The notes beneath the pieces are model-generated. The model saw only the letters and a list, made by a program, of their open reading frames with translations, did not search any database and was not told the DNA's origin. Below are positions 52,762 to 63,500 of a DNA stretch of 64,000 bases, piece after piece; the stretch's first letter is position 1, and every line of letters starts with the position of its first letter. The stretch spans positions 1,116,378-1,180,377 of the forward strand of contig NZ_JADYWF010000001.1 of NCBI RefSeq assembly GCF_015864945.1. The letters run 5' to 3'. This stretch comes from Salinibacterium sp. NG253 (lineage in GTDB: Bacteria > Actinomycetota > Actinomycetes > Actinomycetales > Microbacteriaceae). The position numbers and the translations under genes were made by a program.

Positions 52762-54363
52762 TTAGTGGAAGAAGTGGCGCTCACCCGTGAAGTACATGGT
52801 CACGCCAGCGTCAACCGCTGCAGCAATTACTTCTTCGTCACGGATCGAACCGCCAGGCTGAACCACCGCACGCACACCCGCATCGAGTAGCAGCTGCAGG
52901 CCGTCAGCGAAGGGGAAGAACGCGTCACTGGCCGCAACGGAACCTGCGGCACGGTCACCAGCCCGCGAAATCGCCAACTGGCACGAGTCAACACGGTTGA
53001 CCTGCCCCATGCCGACACCGACGGATGCTCCGCCGTTAGCCAGCAAAATAGCGTTCGACTTCACGGCGCGCACCGCTCGCCACGCGAACTCAAGGTCGGC
53101 GAGAGTCTCGGCATCGGCGGCGTCGCCGGCAGCGAGCGTCCACGCGGAGGCTGGGGAGAAGTGCTTGTCCAGTTCTTGCACGAGCATGCCGCCCGAGATC
53201 TGGCGCAGCTCACGGCTGTCACGCGCGTAGCCCTCAGGCAGCTGCAGCAAGCGCAGGTTCTTCTTGGCCTTCAAGATTTCGAGTGCTTCAGGCTCAAAGC
53301 CGGGAGCAACAACAACCTCGGTGAAGATCGGTGCGATCGACTCAGCGGCAGCCTTCGTGATGATTCCGTTGGCCGCGATAACTCCGCCGTAGGCCGAGAT
53401 CGGGTCGCAGGCGTGCGCCAAAACGTGAGCCTCCGCGATGCTCGCTGCAGTGGCGATTCCGCACGGGTTAGCGTGCTTGATGACCGCGACAGCGGGAGTG
53501 TCGTGGTCGAAGGCGGCGCGCAGAGCGGCGTCGGCATCCACGTAGTTGTTGTACGACATCTCTTTGCCACCGAGCTGCGTGGCCTGCGCGATTCCGGGCT
53601 GAGCGGCCACACCGTAGAGGGCTGCCTGCTGGTGGGCATTCTCGCCATAGCGAAGTACGGCGAGCTGGTCGGCGGCAACCTCGAGGTGCACCGGCAGTGT
53701 GGGGTCGGATGCCGCGGCATCCGTTTCGCCAAGAAGCGCACCGGTCAGGAACCACTGCGACACAGCGGTGTCATAGGCGGCGGTCTGAGCGAAAGCCTTG
53801 GAGGCGAGCGCATAACGCTGCGCGAAGGTCGTGCCCTCGCCCGCTGCCGCGGCGATGATCTCGTCGTAGCTGTCTGGGCTCGTGACGATGGCGACGTTGG
53901 CGTGGTTCTTGGCGGACGCACGCACCATGGCGGGACCCCCGATGTCGATCTGCTCGACGATGTCGGCGGGAGCAGCGCCAGAGGCAACGGTCTCCACGAA
54001 GGGGTAGAGGTTCACGACAACGAGGTCGAAGGCCTTGATGCCGAGCTCGGCGAGCTGAGCTTCGTGCGACTCGAGGCGCAGGTCAGCGAGGATGCCGGCG
54101 TGCACGGACGGGTGCAGCGTCTTGACGCGACCATCGAGCGACTCCGGGAAACCCGTGACCGTGGATACCTCGGTGACGTCATAACCAGCTTCGGCGATCG
54201 TCTTTGCCGTGGAACCGGTCGAGACGAGCTCTACGCCCGCATCGGCAAGCGCACCCGCGAGGTCAAGGAGTCGCGACTTGTCGCTCACCGAGATGAGGGC
54301 GCGGCGGATAGGAACGACATCGCGTTCGCGGAAATCGGCTGGGTTATGGCTGGGGCCGCTCAT
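52762..54363 (-). CDS. purH: bifunctional AICAR formyltransferase/IMP cyclohydrolase
   Basis: 533 residues catalysing the last two steps of IMP synthesis. The N-terminal 200 residues are the MGS-like cyclohydrolase ([37 protein letters not shown]). The rest is AICAR transformylase, with [25 protein letters not shown] and [11 protein letters not shown] containing the catalytic Lys-His. ATG 54363 is five bases after purN, so it is in the same operon. It uses 10-formyl-THF from FolD. Confidence 0.97.
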   Translation of the reverse strand: MSGPSHNPADFRERDVVPIRRALISVSDKSRLLDLAGALADAGVELVSTGSTAKTIAEAGYDVTEVSTVTGFPESLDGRVKTLHPSVHAGILADLRLESHEAQLAELGIKAFDLVVVNLYPFVETVASGAAPADIVEQIDIGGPAMVRASAKNHANVAIVTSPDSYDEIIAAAAGEGTTFAQRYALASKAFAQTAAYDTAVSQWFLTGALLGETDAAASDPTLPVHLEVAADQLAVLRYGENAHQQAALYGVAAQPGIAQATQLGGKEMSYNNYVDADAALRAAFDHDTPAVAVIKHANPCGIATAASIAEAHVLAHACDPISAYGGVIAANGIITKAAAESIAPIFTEVVVAPGFEPEALEILKAKKNLRLLQLPEGYARDSRELRQISGGMLVQELDKHFSPASAWTLAAGDAADAETLADLEFAWRAVRAVKSNAILLANGGASVGVGMGQVNRVDSCQLAISRAGDRAAGSVAASDAFFPFADGLQLLLDAGVRAVVQPGGSIRDEEVIAAAVDAGVTMYFTGERHFFH

Positions 54364-54368
54364 GGGAT

Positions 54369-54953
54369 TCAGAGTTCCTTTAGGTTGATGCGATTGGTGG
54401 CAATGTCTTCGATCGTCTGCACGAGCAAGCGCCGTTCAATCGGCTTAATGCGGGCGTGCAGGTGTTCTTCGGTGTCTCCCGGCTCGATTGCAACGCGCTC
54501 TTGCACGATGATCGGACCACTATCGACACCGTTGTCGACCTTGATAACACTGGCACCCGTCTGGGTTGCCCCAGCAGAAAGCGCATCGCGAACCGCGTGG
54601 GCTCCCGGAAACTCCGGCAGGTAGGCCGGATGAGTGTTGATGATGTTGGGCGAAAGAGCCTCGACGACGCGCGGCGGCAGCAGCTTCATGAAGCCACTCA
54701 GCACGACGAGGTCAGCGTTCCAGAACTGGATCTGCTCGAGCAGTTCATCGCCCCACTCGTCGCGGTTCTTGAAGTTCGACATCGCGACCGAGAACGTGGG
54801 GATGCCGTAATGCTCGGCATGGTCGAGCCCGTCAGCAACGCGGTCAGCGCCAACGGCGACGACACGGGCAGGGAAGTCGGCACTCTCGGCCGCTTCGAGC
54901 AGGGCGGCGAGGTTAGACCCGCCCCCGGAAATCAAGACAACGAGTGTGAGCAC
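54369..54953 (-). CDS. purN: phosphoribosylglycinamide formyltransferase
   Basis: A 194-residue GART. Blocks: [16 protein letters not shown] (phosphate loop), [30 protein letters not shown] with the catalytic Asn/His, and [11 protein letters not shown] with the Asp. GTG 54953 lacks a ribosome site and stands six bases after TAGGCT, whose last three bases on the minus strand coincide with the end of DUF6350. So it has its own leaderless promoter, or is read with DUF6350, or both. Confidence 0.95.
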   Translation of the reverse strand: MLTLVVLISGGGSNLAALLEAAESADFPARVVAVGADRVADGLDHAEHYGIPTFSVAMSNFKNRDEWGDELLEQIQFWNADLVVLSGFMKLLPPRVVEALSPNIINTHPAYLPEFPGAHAVRDALSAGATQTGASVIKVDNGVDSGPIIVQERVAIEPGDTEEHLHARIKPIERRLLVQTIEDIATNRINLKEL

Positions 54954-54959
54954 GCACCC

Positions 54960-54965
54960 AGCCTA
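54960..54965 (-). promoter_or_regulatory. -10 element inside the DUF6350 stop
   Basis: TAGGCT on the minus strand begins with the TAG stop of the DUF6350 gene and ends six bases before GTG 54953 of purN. Confidence 0.4.
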
Positions 54966-56177
54966 GCGCTCAGTGAAGCCGTCGTCAGTGCGCTCCGGGC
55001 GTGCGGACGCCAGAAGACCGAGCCCCGCGGCGACCGAAAACTCCACGAACGCCCACAGGGCAACAATCCACGGCTGGGGGCCAACATCGATGAGTCGTCC
55101 CGGACCGGCAGATCCCGCGGATGCCCACGTCAACAACCCCATGATGGTGGCGGCCGTGAACCCGATCCCGACCGCGACGATCGCCAGTTCGCGGCGACGA
55201 AGTTCTCCGGCGATACGCGGCCCGAGCACGGCGGCGACGAGGAAGCCGACAACAACGGGAGCAAGGAGCCCGGCGAATCCGAATGCGAAATCTCCGCTCG
55301 GCAGGGCGCCAAAAACGGGGATGGCAGGAATGGGCCCGAGGGTGGTGGCCAGCGGCGAGACCGCGGAACCTGTTCCGATCGCAAAGCCAGGACCCACGAG
55401 CCAGGCCGCCGCCCACAACACAATATTCGGCAACAGCGCGAGTTGGCCGATCGTCACGGCGACGCCACCCAGCACCTCGGTGTGGAGTCCTTCATACAGC
55501 GTGATGATTTCGGCGAAGGACGTGACAATCGCGAGCGTCGTCACGAGAGAAGCGACCGTGAGCAAACCGGCAGCCGCGATCGCCCCGCCCCGCAGCGCGG
55601 TGGCCACGATCGTGCGCACGTGAGCTGGCCATCCGGCAATCCAGCGGCGGATGCCTCCCGACACAGGGTTGGCTGCTGACACGATCTGGCTGCCAATCAG
55701 CAGGCCAACAGCAAAGACAACCGTCGGCAACAGGGTGCCCTGCCACAGCGACGGGCGCGCCACCGGATGCAGAGCAGACAAGGTGAGCACGAGCGACGCT
55801 GCTCCGAAGGTGGCGAGCGAGGCGAGCGTTCCGAGCAGCATGTGGGGAGTTTCGGCGACCCGACGACCAGCCCGAACGCCGAGCAACAGAGTCAGAAGGG
55901 CGAACCCGAGCAGCGCCATGGTGATCGTGACCGGTGTGCTCGCTGCGGGCAAACCAACGGCACTCGCGACGGTCGGATCAAGCACAACAGTGATGTCGAC
56001 GCCATGGCCGACGAGCCAAATATCAACGGCGGCACGCCAGAACACAGTCCAGTCGATGGCCAAGCCGTAGTGGATGCCCCACAGCAACGTCAGCGGAACC
56101 AGCGGAATCGCGATCCCGATAGCGACAACGAGGAGCGCCTCAAAGGCGGCGAAGAGAAGAGTGAGCTGGCGATTCAT
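54963..56177 (-). CDS. DUF6350 integral membrane protein
   Basis: A 404-residue protein with about eight to ten hydrophobic helices; the Ala/Val/Leu content is very high. Conserved-looking features: IPLVPLTLLWGIHYGLAIDW early, AIGTGSAVSPL in the middle, and the arginine-rich loop AGELRRRELAI. Homologues (DUF6350) sit directly before purN in many actinobacteria, as here. Function unknown. Confidence 0.85.
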   Translation of the reverse strand: MNRQLTLLFAAFEALLVVAIGIAIPLVPLTLLWGIHYGLAIDWTVFWRAAVDIWLVGHGVDITVVLDPTVASAVGLPAASTPVTITMALLGFALLTLLLGVRAGRRVAETPHMLLGTLASLATFGAASLVLTLSALHPVARPSLWQGTLLPTVVFAVGLLIGSQIVSAANPVSGGIRRWIAGWPAHVRTIVATALRGGAIAAAGLLTVASLVTTLAIVTSFAEIITLYEGLHTEVLGGVAVTIGQLALLPNIVLWAAAWLVGPGFAIGTGSAVSPLATTLGPIPAIPVFGALPSGDFAFGFAGLLAPVVVGFLVAAVLGPRIAGELRRRELAIVAVGIGFTAATIMGLLTWASAGSAGPGRLIDVGPQPWIVALWAFVEFSVAAGLGLLASARPERTDDGFTER

Positions 56178-56338
56178 GTCTCGGTGAGCGTACCCGCCCG
56201 CGCGCCAACAGCCGCGACGGCGGACCGGAAATAGATCGATCTGTCAGCGTTACGGATGCCGCCGCCGGGCGGACCGGTGGCGCTCAGGCTGGCGAAACTC
56301 AGGCGGACACAACTCGCGCGGGCCTCGTCGCGAATTTG

Positions 56339-57121
56339 CTAGCTCGCGAGTTCCCCGAAGCCCTCGCCCGTCATCGTGACGAGAGTGTCGACGGCCTCTT
56401 GCGCCGAGCCGCCGGTGGCCGTGAACTTCAAGACGTGGTCTTTGGCTGCGCCAAGCGACATGATTCCGATCAGGCTGTTGCCCGAAACCGGTCCCTTGCC
56501 GGCGGTCACGTCGGTGATCGTGAGCTTGGCGTCTACTCCCGCGAGCGCCTGCACAATGAGCGATGCGGGGCGCGCGTGCAAGCCATCAGGGTTCACAAGC
56601 GGAACTTCGACGGTGACTTCTGTGGGGTCGGCTGACGCAGAATCCGCCGCAGGAGCGTCCATAGCGGGTGTCTCAGCGGCAGGAGCAGCAGCCGCAGCAA
56701 CCGCGTCAGGGGCACCGCCCTGGTCAGCAAGCTGACTCTGCTTTGCGCCCATTGCTGCCCGCGCTTCGCGGTCGACCTCGTCGAGCGAGGCCCCTGCATT
56801 CGCAAGAACAATCGCGGCAATGAGTCCTTCTACGAAGGGCGCATCGGTGAGCCGCACCTCGTCCGTTGTTGTCATGAACTCGGTGGCCATGGTGCTGCTG
56901 AGCACCGCTGAGCCAAGATCCATGAAGACGAGAACACCCTCACCGCTGGCTACCTCGTCGATTGCCGCAGCAACCTTCACGGCATCCGTACCGATGATGC
57001 CGTCGCCAGCGCCCGCAGCGATCGCGATCGGCGGCGGGGTCTCCCCCACCATTTCGAGGGCGAGATCCACAGCGGCCTGCGCGAGCGCAGGGCTGTGGCT
57101 TACGACCACAATGCCAATCAC
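56339..57121 (-). CDS. dhaM: PTS-dependent dihydroxyacetone phosphoryl donor, DhaM fused to HPr
   Basis: 260 residues in two domains. Residues 1-125 are EIIA-mannose-like DhaM (VVVSHSPALA with the phospho-His at about residue 9, and MDLGSAVLS). A Pro/Ala-rich linker of about 50 residues follows. Residues 170-260 are HPr-like, with NPDGLHARPASLIV carrying the phospho-His. It lacks the enzyme I segment seen in the E. coli protein. GTG 57121 lies two bases after dhaL. Relays phosphate from PEP via enzyme I to DhaL. Confidence 0.93.
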   Translation of the reverse strand: MIGIVVVSHSPALAQAAVDLALEMVGETPPPIAIAAGAGDGIIGTDAVKVAAAIDEVASGEGVLVFMDLGSAVLSSTMATEFMTTTDEVRLTDAPFVEGLIAAIVLANAGASLDEVDREARAAMGAKQSQLADQGGAPDAVAAAAAPAAETPAMDAPAADSASADPTEVTVEVPLVNPDGLHARPASLIVQALAGVDAKLTITDVTAGKGPVSGNSLIGIMSLGAAKDHVLKFTATGGSAQEAVDTLVTMTGEGFGELAS

Positions 57122-57123
57122 GA

Positions 57124-57765
57124 TCAGCTCGAAACGGTGTCGACGAGTGCCTGGAACAGCAGTGTGCTCGAGGTGGCACCCGGGTCGATGTGGCCGGCGC
57201 TACGCTCGCCGAGGTAGCTCGCGCGACCCTTGCGGGCAACGAGAGGTTCGGTCGCAAGACGGCCCTTGTCAGCAGCGGTGAGAGCCACGGATGCCGCGGC
57301 AGCAACATCGGCGCCGTCAGCGACAGCGACATCCCACGCGTCAAGCGCCGGCGCGATCGCGTCGAACATTGTCTTGTCGCCCGCTTCAGCCTTGCCGCGT
57401 GCCACTACGCCCTCAAGACCGGCTCGCAGTGCTGCGCCGAGGGCGGCAGCGTCAAGCTCGGTCACGGGGCCAGCGTTCACGCCCATGCGCAAGAAGAGCG
57501 TGCCATAGAGGGGGCCGCTCGCGCCGCCGACGGAAGTCACCAAAGTCATACCTACAGACTTCAGCAGTGCGTCGGCGGCGGTCGCGGGTTCTGCACCAAT
57601 CTTCTCGACTACTGCGTTCATGCCGCGGACCATGTTGGCCCCGTGGTCAGCGTCGCCAATGGCCGAATCGAGTTCGGTCAGGTAGCTCTGTTTCTCAGTG
57701 ACGAGATCGCGGAACCGCGAAAGCCAGGCGATCAGTTGGTCGAGCGAGATGGTGCTTGTAGACAT
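57124..57765 (-). CDS. dhaL: dihydroxyacetone kinase subunit L
   Basis: A 213-residue DhaL from ATG 57765 (MSTSTISLDQL). The ADP/Mg-binding Asp cluster SAIGDADHGANMVRG is intact, and GGASGPLYGTLFLRMG and HIDPGATSS match the family. ADP stays bound and is rephosphorylated by DhaM instead of being exchanged for ATP. Third gene of the glpF operon. Confidence 0.95.
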   Translation of the reverse strand: MSTSTISLDQLIAWLSRFRDLVTEKQSYLTELDSAIGDADHGANMVRGMNAVVEKIGAEPATAADALLKSVGMTLVTSVGGASGPLYGTLFLRMGVNAGPVTELDAAALGAALRAGLEGVVARGKAEAGDKTMFDAIAPALDAWDVAVADGADVAAAASVALTAADKGRLATEPLVARKGRASYLGERSAGHIDPGATSSTLLFQALVDTVSS

Positions 57766-57770
57766 AGTTC

Positions 57771-58769
57771 TTAGACTCCCCAGCGGAGCCCGGCGGTGTT
57801 CACCGGGGCATCCCATAGTTTCAACATTTCTTCGTCAGCCTTGAGGATCGTGACCGAGCATCCGGCCATATCAAGGCTCGTGATGTAGTCACCGACGAGG
57901 TTGCGCACAACCTCAACTCCAGCAGCCTTGAGCAGCTTCGCGACCTCGTTGTACATGATGTACAGCTCGATCTGCGGGGTACCACCCATCCCGTTCATCA
58001 TCACAATGGCTGGTGATCCTGTGAAGTCCATGTCGGCCAAGATCGGGTCGACCAGTTGCTTCGCAATAGAGGCCGCATCCGCGAGCTTTTCGCGGTGACG
58101 ACCGGGTTCTCCGTGGATGCCGACGCCGATTTCCATCATGTCGTCGGGCAGATCGAAGGTCGGCTTGCCTGCGGCGGGAACGGTACAGCTGGTGAGTGCC
58201 ATACCCATGGAGCGGCCGGAATCGTTGACGCGGTGTGCCAGTGCGGTGACCGCGGCGAGGTCTTGTCCCTCTTCAGCTGCTGCGCCGACGATCTTTTCGA
58301 GCAATACAGTGAGGCCAACGCCGCGGCGTCCGGCTGTGAAGAGCGAGTCCTGAACGGCCACGTCGTCATTGACGACGACCGAGGCAACCTTCACTCCGGT
58401 TTCAGCTTCGGCCATCTCGGCAGCCATCTCGAAGTTCATGACGTCGCCGGTGTAGTTCTTGACGATGTGCAGCACGCCAGCACCAGAGTCAGCAACCTTG
58501 GTTGCTTCCTGCATCTGGTCGGGGGTGGGCGAGGTGAAGACTTCGCCGGCACACGCTGCGTCGAGCATCCCGAAGCCAACGAAGCCGCCGTGAAGCGGTT
58601 CGTGGCCCGAGCCGCCACCAGAGATCAGCGCAACCTTGCCCGCGCGAGTGGGTTCTGCACGGTAAATCACGCGGTTGACGTGGTCGACCTTGAGCTCTGG
58701 ATGCGCAGCGTCGATTCCGGCGAGCGCGTCGGCGAGTACCGATTCGGGGGTGTTAATCAGTTTCTTCAT
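57771..58769 (-). CDS. dhaK: dihydroxyacetone kinase subunit K
   Basis: A 332-residue Dha[24 protein letters not shown] and the covalent substrate His in GVGIHGEPG are both present, as are [15 protein letters not shown] and [13 protein letters not shown]. Binds dihydroxyacetone covalently as a hemiaminal and accepts phosphate from DhaL. The ATG overlaps the glpF stop by one base (TAATG). dhaL follows after five bases. Confidence 0.96.
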   Translation of the reverse strand: MKKLINTPESVLADALAGIDAAHPELKVDHVNRVIYRAEPTRAGKVALISGGGSGHEPLHGGFVGFGMLDAACAGEVFTSPTPDQMQEATKVADSGAGVLHIVKNYTGDVMNFEMAAEMAEAETGVKVASVVVNDDVAVQDSLFTAGRRGVGLTVLLEKIVGAAAEEGQDLAAVTALAHRVNDSGRSMGMALTSCTVPAAGKPTFDLPDDMMEIGVGIHGEPGRHREKLADAASIAKQLVDPILADMDFTGSPAIVMMNGMGGTPQIELYIMYNEVAKLLKAAGVEVVRNLVGDYITSLDMAGCSVTILKADEEMLKLWDAPVNTAGLRWGV

Positions 58770-59527
58770 TACTTAGCCTTCTCTTCCGTGAGTGCTTCAG
58801 TGAGGGTCTCGTTGTCGGCGTTGGTCTTGGAGATGAATCCGAAGGCGAGTGCCGCGAGTACACCAGCGAGCAGTTCAGCTACGAGGTAGACCCACAGCTG
58901 CTCCCACGCCACTTCGCCGCCCATGATCTGCTGAACGAGCATCGGACCAGTGGTACGAGCGGGGTTGATGGATGCGCCAGTGATCGGGCCAACAGGAATG
59001 ATGGCGGCGAAGACGACGAAACCAATGGCGAGTCCGGCAAAGCCGGGGGCTGCCTTGCGGTGGATAACTCCAAAGACGGTGAAAACGAGGAGGAACGTTC
59101 CGACGAACTCGGCGAAGAAAGCCTGTCCGACGGGAATCGTGTCGGGGTTGTAGGCGGCGACACCAAGACCGGCATCCACAGCAGCCTGACCAAGAACGCC
59201 GACGATCGCAAAGGCACCGGCGGTTGCACCGAGGAGCTGAGCGATGAGGTAGCCGGGCACTTCGCGCCACGCGAACTTACCGGCGACAGCGAGGCCGAGG
59301 GTGACGGCGGGGTTGATGTGGTTTCCGGAGATGTAGCCGAAGACATAGACCGTGACGACCACGATCAGACCGAACGCGAAGGAGATGATTCCGAGACTCG
59401 CCATGGTGAATGGCTCATCGCCATTCAAGATGAACGTCGCGGGCACTGAGCCAACGCCGACGAAAACGAGGAAGGCGGTTCCTAGAAACTCCGCAGCCAG
59501 CTTCTGCCACTGCTTGTTCTCATCCAT
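58769..59527 (-). CDS. glpF: glycerol/water facilitator (MIP family)
   Basis: 252 residues from ATG 59527 with AAAGGAGA at the right distance. Six membrane helices with both NPA half-helices: GNHINPAVT and ASINPARTTGP. The residues around the second motif (Thr-Thr-Gly after Arg) fit either glycerol or dihydroxyacetone passage, and the operon with dhaKLM favours the latter. First gene of the operon. Confidence 0.92.
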   Translation of the reverse strand: MDENKQWQKLAAEFLGTAFLVFVGVGSVPATFILNGDEPFTMASLGIISFAFGLIVVVTVYVFGYISGNHINPAVTLGLAVAGKFAWREVPGYLIAQLLGATAGAFAIVGVLGQAAVDAGLGVAAYNPDTIPVGQAFFAEFVGTFLLVFTVFGVIHRKAAPGFAGLAIGFVVFAAIIPVGPITGASINPARTTGPMLVQQIMGGEVAWEQLWVYLVAELLAGVLAALAFGFISKTNADNETLTEALTEEKAK

Positions 59528-59570
59528 GAGTTCTCCTTTGAACTTGTATTGCGCGTGCGACCGGGTGTCG

Positions 59571-59580
59571 CGAACGTTCG
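59571..59580. promoter_or_regulatory. palindrome in the glpF-iclR gap
   Basis: CGAACGTTCG is a perfect 10-bp palindrome; AACGTT recurs at 59591-59596. With the neighbouring ATTCGA repeat it makes a small cluster of candidate operators. Confidence 0.4.
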
Positions 59581-59596
59581 TCAATATCGGAACGTT

Positions 59597-59613
59597 ATTC
59601 GATAATGTCGAAT
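59597..59613. promoter_or_regulatory. candidate IclR operator
   Basis: ATTCGA-taatg-TCGAAT is an exact 6-5-6 inverted repeat. It overlaps the -10 side of the glpF promoter candidate, where binding would block transcription. Confidence 0.5.
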
Positions 59614-59640
59614 ATGCTACGTTCAGTTACATCTTGTCAA
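59611..59640 (-). promoter_or_regulatory. promoter candidate of the glpF-dhaKLM operon
   Basis: On the minus strand TTGACA (59640-59635) is a perfect -35; CATATT (59616-59611) follows at 18 bases, or TAGCAT (59619-59614) at 15 bases. Located about 85 bp before the glpF start. Confidence 0.5.
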
Positions 59641-59710
59641 GCCCAACCGGTCCGAAAGTAGACCGGTGGTGCAGAGATAATGAATACCGGCTAAATGACG
59701 GGGAACAGCG

Positions 59711-60484
59711 TTGATCCAATCCATTGATCGAGCAGCACAAGTGCTCTCGTCGCTCCAAGGTGCACGCCATCTCGGCATCACCGAGCTCGCCGGCTTACTC
59801 TCGCTTCCGCCGTCCACCGTGCATGGCATCGTCAAGTCCCTTCAAGTGCACGGACTCGTCGCCAAAGAACCCAACGGCAACCGCTACATGCTCGGCCCGG
59901 CCCTGCTGAAACTCTCCAACGTCTATCTCGACACCCTCGATGTTCGCGCTCGCGCTATGCGCTGGACGCAAGAACTTTCCCGACGCACCGGGCTCGCCGT
60001 TCGCCTCGGCTCCGAACTTTTCGACGAAGTCATCGTCATCCATCACAACAACCGGCCAGATGGCACCGAACAAATGCCCGAGACAGGCCTCTCCATTCCC
60101 GTGCACGCCTCCGCCATGGGCAAAATCCTGCTGACCTACAACGCGGATGCCGCCGACCAGCTTTTTGAGAAACCGCTCCGCAGCCTCACCGGTGACACCA
60201 TCACCGATCCCTCGAAACTTATTCTGCAGTTTGCGCAGATTGCCGAGCGCGGCATCGCCACGGAGCAAGACGAGGCCGTTCTCGGCGAATCCTCGATTGC
60301 GGCCCCTATCGCCGATCGCAACGGCAATGTCATCGCCGCCGTGGCCGTCGTGTTGCACTCCAGCGAGTGGCCGCCCGAAGACAACGTATTGAATGTGTTG
60401 CGCGAAACCGCCCGCAACATCTCGCGCGAACTCGGCTACACCGCGTGGCCGCCGCCCGTTGTGCGCCGCGCTACCGACGACTAA
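59711..60484 (+). CDS. IclR-family transcriptional regulator
   Basis: A 257-residue regulator. N-terminal winged helix (IDRAAQVLSSLQGARHLGITEL, recognition helix LPPSTVHGIVKSLQVHG), C-terminal IclR effector domain with GLSIPVHASAMGKILLTY and ERGIATEQDEAVLGESSIAAPI. It starts at TTG 59711 with GGGGAA in front. Divergent from glpF-dhaKLM and separated from it by a cluster of inverted repeats, so it very likely controls that operon (inference) in response to a glycerol or dihydroxyacetone-type ligand. Confidence 0.92.
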   Translation: MIQSIDRAAQVLSSLQGARHLGITELAGLLSLPPSTVHGIVKSLQVHGLVAKEPNGNRYMLGPALLKLSNVYLDTLDVRARAMRWTQELSRRTGLAVRLGSELFDEVIVIHHNNRPDGTEQMPETGLSIPVHASAMGKILLTYNADAADQLFEKPLRSLTGDTITDPSKLILQFAQIAERGIATEQDEAVLGESSIAAPIADRNGNVIAAVAVVLHSSEWPPEDNVLNVLRETARNISRELGYTAWPPPVVRRATDD

Positions 60485-60529
60485 CACCCAGCGCGGCAAC
60501 ACGCCTCACACTGCGAGCGCGGCAACACG

Positions 60530-60573
60530 CAACAACGGCTGGCCGCCCGTGGGGAGGCGACCAGCCGTTGTTG
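60530..60573. terminator. bidirectional terminator between iclR and the protease gene
   Basis: CAACAACGGCTGG (60530-60542) pairs exactly with CCAGCCGTTGTTG (60561-60573); the inner CCGCC/GGCG bases can extend it. It lies between two convergent stops (60484 and 60600). Confidence 0.75.
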
Positions 60574-60599
60574 AGTGTTAGCTACTGAGCAGGTGTCGC

Positions 60600-63500
60600 C
60601 TAGAAGACGATCCACACCCAGTCGTTGCGACTGCTTGAGCCGGTCACGTTGTCACCGGCCGGAGTGAACTCTGCCTTCACCTGGTGCAGGCCACGGTCGA
60701 GCTTCGGCAGCTTCACCGTCACCTTTCCGTTGTCGGCTTCGTCCAGCGTGATGGTGTCGACCTTCTTGCCGTCGACCGTCACCTTCACGGTTCCGGTCGC
60801 TGCGGCATCCTCACCGGTAGCGACTCGGATGGTGGCACTCACGGTGTTCCACGAGAAGGCAACGTGCTTGCTCACCGACAGGCTCACACTCGAGCTGTAG
60901 TTGATCGTCACAGCCTCGGAGGTGGCGCTTGCACTTGGCAGGTCCTTCTTGCTGGTGGTGACGACGACCGTGATGGCCTTGCCCTCATCAGCCTTCGTGA
61001 CCGTGTACTTGCGCTTGTCGGCGCCGGCGATGTTCTCGCCGTTCGCCTGCCACTGGTAGCTGAACTTCAGCCCGTCAACATCCCACTCGCCGGGGTTGGC
61101 GGTGAGCTTGCTGCCCACGAGCGGCTTGCCCGAAATGGTCGGCAGAACGGTGTTCACGGGCGTGCCCGGCACAACATCTTCCTGCGTCACAACTTCAATC
61201 GCGGTTGTCGCTCCCGTGTCGCCATAGCTGACGAGCCCGAGGTAGTTCGTGAACGGGGCGAGGCCCTCCCACGATGCGGTGTAGCTCACGGCTTCACCCT
61301 GCACGCCGGGGAGCACTTCGGGGTCCAAACCGAGGGGCTCTCCCGCACCAGGAACGACGGCGAAGGTGCGCACATCGAACGCGGTAGACGGGTTCGCGGC
61401 GTACACCGAAGCGATGACGAGGTAGTCACCCGGTGTGGGATCAGCCAGGTTCACGCGTTCGTCAGCGGCTCCCGTGGCTGACTGCCACCCAGCGATCGGA
61501 GTGCCACTGCCATCGAGCAGGTACACGATCAGATCGAGGTCAGCGGTGTCGTCGATCGAGTCGAGATCGAAGCGCGCATACGTTGTGCCCTCGGGCACGG
61601 TTGCTGCGTACTCAAACTCGTCTCCGCTCACACCAGAACCCGAGTGCTCGGTTTCTGTGCCAGTGGGGTCTTCGTAGAAGACTCCAGCGGTGAGGCCGGT
61701 AGAGGTCAGCGGGATGTCGCCGTTTCCGCCGGGCGTGACAGTCACGTCGACGGCGCCGTAGGTTCCGGTTCCGCTGGCCGTATCCGGCGCCAGGATGGTG
61801 ACGGGGCGCACGGCGATGGGGCTGTGCACGACGGTGTCGCCACTGGTCCAGGTGAGAGCACCGGTGGTGAACTGGTCGAGCGGAGCATCCGTTCGGCTAA
61901 TCGTCACTTCGTAGCTCTGTGTCTCGCCTGCAGCACCAAAGGTCAGCGTCGAGGGCGACACCGTGGCGTCGATTCCAGGAACCGAGATGGATGCCTCGAA
62001 CGTGCCCGCCTGAGTGGAGGTCACGGTGCGAGTGATCGTCTCGGCTGCCGTCAGCGAACCGATGCCGATGGATGCCAGATTGAGATTGCTGGGATCGATT
62101 GCTTCGACCGCGGGGTCGAGCACGTCGTAGCCAGCGCCCTCAATGTAGGACAGCCAGTCGCCGATGCCGTTCAGGTAGAGCAGGCCAGGCTCGAAGAACT
62201 TGGTCGGATCGATGTGGCCTGCACCCTGCGTGAAGGGGTCGGTGACGGGGTTTCCGTCGCCATCCACGGTGTCGTAGGCGGTTGTCATGAATGCCGACTT
62301 GATCTCGGCGGGAGTCGCGTTGGGGCGTTCGCCGAGGTAGAGCGCGGCGAGACCGGCAACGTGCGGTGACGACATCGAGGTGCCCGAGAGAAGCGCGAAC
62401 GTCGGCTCGGCTCCTTCAGCATTGGCGCTAGCGGCGAGGATTCCCACGCCGGGTGCCGAAATGTCGGGCTTGATGATGTCGCTGCCGTCAGCTTCAACGG
62501 GACCACGCGAGGAGAAGCCAGCGACCTGAGGTGTCGGCGGCTGGTACGCGGTTTCGTTGCCGGGCGTGAAGGTCGCGGTCGCGCCTTCGGTCGCTGCATA
62601 CGCAAGGACAGCATCGCGGTACTGAGCATCCAAGTGGATGGTCGGAATCACGTGGGTGTCGAGGTCGGTCGAGCTCGGCGTCACGTTCACAAGAACCGCA
62701 CCGATACCGCCAGCGCGCGCAACCTCGGCCGACTTGTCTACGCGAGCGATAACTCCGCGGTCACAGACCACGATCTTGCCGTCAACGAGAGCCGGGTCGA
62801 GAGTGTCAGCGAGGCACAGGTCGGGGTCAACGGCGCCCTCGAGTGTGACATCCGCCGCGTAGACGAGCTCACCCGTCAGCGGTTCTGCAGCAGGGTCGAG
62901 GTCGACCGTGATCGATGCACCGGCGAACTCTTGGCCGTCACCGAGAGTGACGGTGGCTTCGTAGTTCGGAATGGTGCTGGCGGCAACCGTGGTGATCCAC
63001 GGTGCAGCGTTGTCGAGAGTTGACGCATCCGGGCCGGAGTTTCCTGCCGAGGCTGCGACGAAAACGCCGGCAGCAGCGGCACCCAGGAAGGCCTGGTCGG
63101 TCGGCGAAACGGTGCTGGAAGCAGCGCCCCCACCGATCGAGTAGTTGATCACGTCAACACCGTCAGCGACGGCCTGGTCGATCGCGGCGAGAAGGTCAGT
63201 GGATGCACAACCGTCGTCCGTCGTATCGACGGGGTCTGGTCCACTCCAGCACACCTTGTAGGCAGCGATCTTGGCTGCGGGGGCCACACCGGAGAAGTAG
63301 CCGAGGGCATTTCCGCCGACGTTGGCGTCGATTTCGTAGTTTCCGGCTGCCGTGCTCGCGGTGTGCGATCCGTGGCCGTCGCCGTCACGTGGCGAGACGT
63401 ACTCGCCGACGCTCGCGTCACCAAGGTTGCTGGCACCGAAGCCATCGACAAAATAACGGGCGCTGATCACCTTGGTGGTGCAGTCGTCGGCAGTGAACTG

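Noticed and set aside
60490-60531. Short direct repeat GCGCGGCAACACGC twice
   Set aside because: Two imperfect copies next to a terminator, without further units; neither a CRISPR nor a mobile-element end.
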